A stretch of DNA of 64,000 bases, taken from the NCBI RefSeq assembly GCF_013401555.1, contig NZ_CP058552.1, forward strand, positions 3,224,001-3,288,000, in the 5' to 3' direction. The DNA comes from Paenibacillus sp. E222. GTDB lineage: Bacteria; Bacillota; Bacilli; Paenibacillales; Paenibacillaceae. Numbering within the stretch: the first letter of the stretch is position 1; every line of letters starts with the position of its first letter. A program made the translations under genes and the position numbers. The notes under the pieces were generated by a model, which had not been told where the DNA came from, ran no database searches, and saw nothing but the letters and a program-made list of their open reading frames with translations. Shown piece after piece: positions 61,981 through 64,000 of this stretch.

Positions 61981-63282
61981 TTATTGCCACGCATCATCTT
62001 TCAGCACTTTGGCTTGTTCAGCCCTGCGTTTATCAATATTTTGCAGAATTTGATCCGGGGTCATCGCTCCAGCGAACATGCCAGAAAGATCCTTGCCGAT
62101 ATCCATCCACTGCGGATCAATATACTTTACAGCGGCCTGCATGACCGTACCTTTCTCATGATTTTTCTCGTAGTCGATATAGTCCTGTGTCAGCTTCGGT
62201 TCGATTTCCGGCCAGCATATGGTCAGGTTGCCTTCACCCCCATCGAATACACGCTGCAGATGATCATGCTCCGTAATCCACCGGAAAAACTTTAGTACCT
62301 CTTCCGGGTGTTTGCTGTTTTTGTTGCCAAACATCGCAGCCGAACCGCCCGGATTCACACCAATCGTCTGATTATCGCCCCATGGCATCACGAAAAATCC
62401 CATATTGTCCTTCATGTCCGGATACGCCTCAGACACTTCCTTTTCGGTGCCCGGAACTCGAAGCAGCATCGCTGCCTTCTCCTGACCAAAGGCTTCAATG
62501 CCAGCCTCGACCGTGTTGGACAGAAAATCCTTGCCGAAGTAACCCAGATCCGCGAATTCCTTTAACTGTTCAATGACCGTTTTGAGCTGCGTCAAATCCG
62601 CGACTTTCATCTCATTGTTGTTCAACTTCTCGTACGTTCCCGGCGTAGATTGCTCATAGTTTGGACCGGTTTCAAATAAAGGCAGTACCTGATACCATCC
62701 GCTGGCAGGCGCTTGATAGAACGGAATGATGTCCTTGTCCTTGATTTTCTGGCTGATGGCCTTGAACTCGGCGTAGGACGTTGGTGGCTGGATGCCGAGC
62801 TCTTCAAAGATGCGTTTGTTATAGTACACATACCATATTTTCGATGGTGCAAAAGAAACCCCGTACACCTTATCTTTATAGCTAACCGTTGGTAAAATCT
62901 CTTCAGACATGCGTCCTGTAAATTCCTCATTGGTCAGATCAATTGCATTTTCCTCAGGTCTTACGTTAGCAGGCATGCTCAGCGGGTCCACATCCACATT
63001 GAAAATATCAGGAGCTTCACCGGAGGCAAGCTTCACCTTAATCAGGTCACGCCACTGAGCGTCAGGGACCACCTGAAAGTCAATTTTCACACCCGTTTCC
63101 TGCTCATATTCTTTAGCCATCGTTTGCATAATACCCGTACGTGGAATGCCGCTCTGGCTTGTTCCGAACGTTAGCGTTACCTTCCCTGAACCTTCGGAAC
63201 TGTCACCGGAGTTGCACCCGGCAAGAAGCAGGCTGGACAGCAGTAGCACGCCTGCGATGGATAATAGAAATCGTTTTCTCAT
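61981..63282 (-). CDS. ABC transporter carbohydrate-binding lipoprotein
   Basis: About 433 residues from ATG 63282, which follows GGGAGG by 7 bases; the frame to 63297 is less likely. Signal peptide with lipobox L-L-A-G-C, then family-1 binding-protein sequence (LTFGTSQSGIPRTGIMQTMAKEYEQETGVKI). Binds an unknown sugar. Confidence 0.92.
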   Translation of the reverse strand: MRKRFLLSIAGVLLLSSLLLAGCNSGDSSEGSGKVTLTFGTSQSGIPRTGIMQTMAKEYEQETGVKIDFQVVPDAQWRDLIKVKLASGEAPDIFNVDVDPLSMPANVRPEENAIDLTNEEFTGRMSEEILPTVSYKDKVYGVSFAPSKIWYVYYNKRIFEELGIQPPTSYAEFKAISQKIKDKDIIPFYQAPASGWYQVLPLFETGPNYEQSTPGTYEKLNNNEMKVADLTQLKTVIEQLKEFADLGYFGKDFLSNTVEAGIEAFGQEKAAMLLRVPGTEKEVSEAYPDMKDNMGFFVMPWGDNQTIGVNPGGSAAMFGNKNSKHPEEVLKFFRWITEHDHLQRVFDGGEGNLTICWPEIEPKLTQDYIDYEKNHEKGTVMQAAVKYIDPQWMDIGKDLSGMFAGAMTPDQILQNIDKRRAEQAKVLKDDAWQ

Positions 63283-63333
63283 TAATAAACCTCCCATGGA
63301 ATAAAGAATAATGGCTCTTGCCGAAACGCTTCA

Positions 63334-63347
63334 TGTAAGCGTATTCT
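63334..63347 (-). promoter_or_regulatory. Possible catabolite-response (cre-like) site
   Basis: TGTAAGCGTATTCT differs from the cre consensus TGWAARCGYTWNCW at one position and lies in front of the sugar operon, about 52 bases upstream of the binding-protein start. Carbon-catabolite control by CcpA would be natural here. Confidence 0.4.
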
Positions 63348-63458
63348 TATGTGGATAACTTTACGCGGAACAAAGAATGTGCTCAATAGACAAAAGCGTT
63401 CTCTTGGGTGGACATTTTCGAGTAAGTTGCAATACATCATCCGATAACGAGGTGTGAG

Positions 63459-64000
63459 ATGGTTAAGTACCGATTCAGAACGCTTCAGCAAAGCCTGTTT
63501 GCCTACTATTCTGCAGTATTTATTGTTTTTTCATTGATTGTGGCCAGCCTCTTGTATGTTTTTCTTGCCAATGACATTCGTAGTCGAAGTGCCGAACAGC
63601 AGAAACAGCTGGGGAACTCGATGGTGGGCAACCTGGATCAGGAAATCGTCAAAATGAATAATTTCTCCATGAACATCGTATATTCCAATCTGGTCAAGGA
63701 GCACTTCAGTCACTATTTATCTCCAGCGGAGGACAATGAACAGACGCTGACAAGTGACCCGGCGTTTTACAAGGATACAACAACGCTGATTGATGTCATT
63801 CTGGCGATCATTAGCAGCTCCAACACAGCCAAACAAGCCAATATTTATGATGTAAACGGTAAAATGCTGGGTGCCGGTGCGTTCAATGGCCAGCTGTCCG
63901 TAGATCTGACCCAAAGACCGTGGTACGAGGAAACGTGGGCGCGCAATGGCTGGCGTGTCATAAGTTTACTGGATGGTGGGGCTTTACCGATGCCAACAGG
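63459..64000 (+). CDS. Sensor histidine kinase (YesM-like), 3'-truncated by window edge
   Basis: ATG 63459 behind CGAGG starts a frame that is open to the end of the window (180 codons). It has an N-terminal transmembrane helix (SAVFIVFSLIVASLLYVFLAN) and an extracellular Cache-like sensor part (NIVYSNLVKEHFSHYL, SNTAKQANIYDVNGKMLGAG, RPWYEETWARNGWRVIS). The kinase part is off the window. It is divergent from the sugar ABC operon, the usual YesM/YesN arrangement. Confidence 0.85.
   Translation, partial: MVKYRFRTLQQSLFAYYSAVFIVFSLIVASLLYVFLANDIRSRSAEQQKQLGNSMVGNLDQEIVKMNNFSMNIVYSNLVKEHFSHYLSPAEDNEQTLTSDPAFYKDTTTLIDVILAIISSSNTAKQANIYDVNGKMLGAGAFNGQLSVDLTQRPWYEETWARNGWRVISLLDGGALPMPT

Overview
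The window looks like the chromosome of a Gram-positive, spore-former-type Firmicute, most likely Paenibacillus. The indications are strong AGGAGG-type ribosome sites, GTG/TTG starts, Msm/family-1 sugar ABC transporters next to a YesM-like sensor kinase, an SLH-anchored subtilase, and YwnA-type Rrf2 and RpiR regulators. No rRNA, tRNA or CRISPR array was seen.

Layout. (1) 1-1843: 3' part of an alpha/beta hydrolase and a soluble Ser/Thr protein kinase. (2) 2096-10890: one co-directional amino-sugar/glycan operon with an ABC binding protein, two permeases, a DUF4127 protein, a NanE-type epimerase, an RpiR regulator, a ROK kinase and an FAD oxidoreductase, closed by a bidirectional terminator. 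(3) 11073-13139 (minus): a secreted/membrane von Willebrand A protein, divergent from the next block. (4) 13719-33828: a single-strand block that I read as a contractile-injection-system-like (CIS/T6SS-like) machine of a monoderm. It has a candidate sheath, an Hcp-like tube, a J-protein, two FHA proteins, an apparently active PP2C and a degenerate PP2C-TM-TPR protein, an Hsp70-like ATPase, several unrecognised proteins that may be baseplate parts, two VgrG-like spikes, a DUF4280/PAAR-like tip, a pentapeptide protein and an Imm11-like protein. No AAA+ ClpV-like ATPase and no TssJLM membrane complex is seen. (5) 30676-49501: the second spike carries a C-terminal toxin, and behind it lies a 15-kb graveyard and reservoir of orphan toxin/immunity cassettes. 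These carry copies of the spike gene's own middle and linker regions, swapped C-terminal toxins (four WHH/WHE HNH-type domains, a JAMM-like domain, a PD-(D/E)XK-like domain, a possible deaminase fragment) and immunity genes (three SUKH, one DUF6985-like, one pentapeptide, several unknown). They are separated by a repeated terminator-hairpin element and invaded by a Rep/serine-recombinase element. (6) 50269-58489: a 1889-residue S8 protease with SLH domains, an HTH-TPR regulator, an Imm48-like protein and a KptA RNA phosphotransferase. (7) 58656-60075 (minus): a NAD(P)H:quinone oxidoreductase-like SDR and its Rrf2 regulator. (8) 60178-64000: a second sugar ABC operon (minus) divergent from the start of a sensor histidine kinase (plus).

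How the parts may work together (inference): kinase, phosphatase and FHA proteins could gate firing or assembly. Hsp70/DnaJ could replace ClpV in sheath handling or load effectors. VgrG plus PAAR would form the spike that carries a toxin fused after a hydrophobic translocation-like segment. The downstream cassettes would supply alternative toxin tips by homologous recombination in the conserved core, while retained immunity genes protect the cell. Toxin and sheath assignments rest on sequence reading only; no database search was possible.
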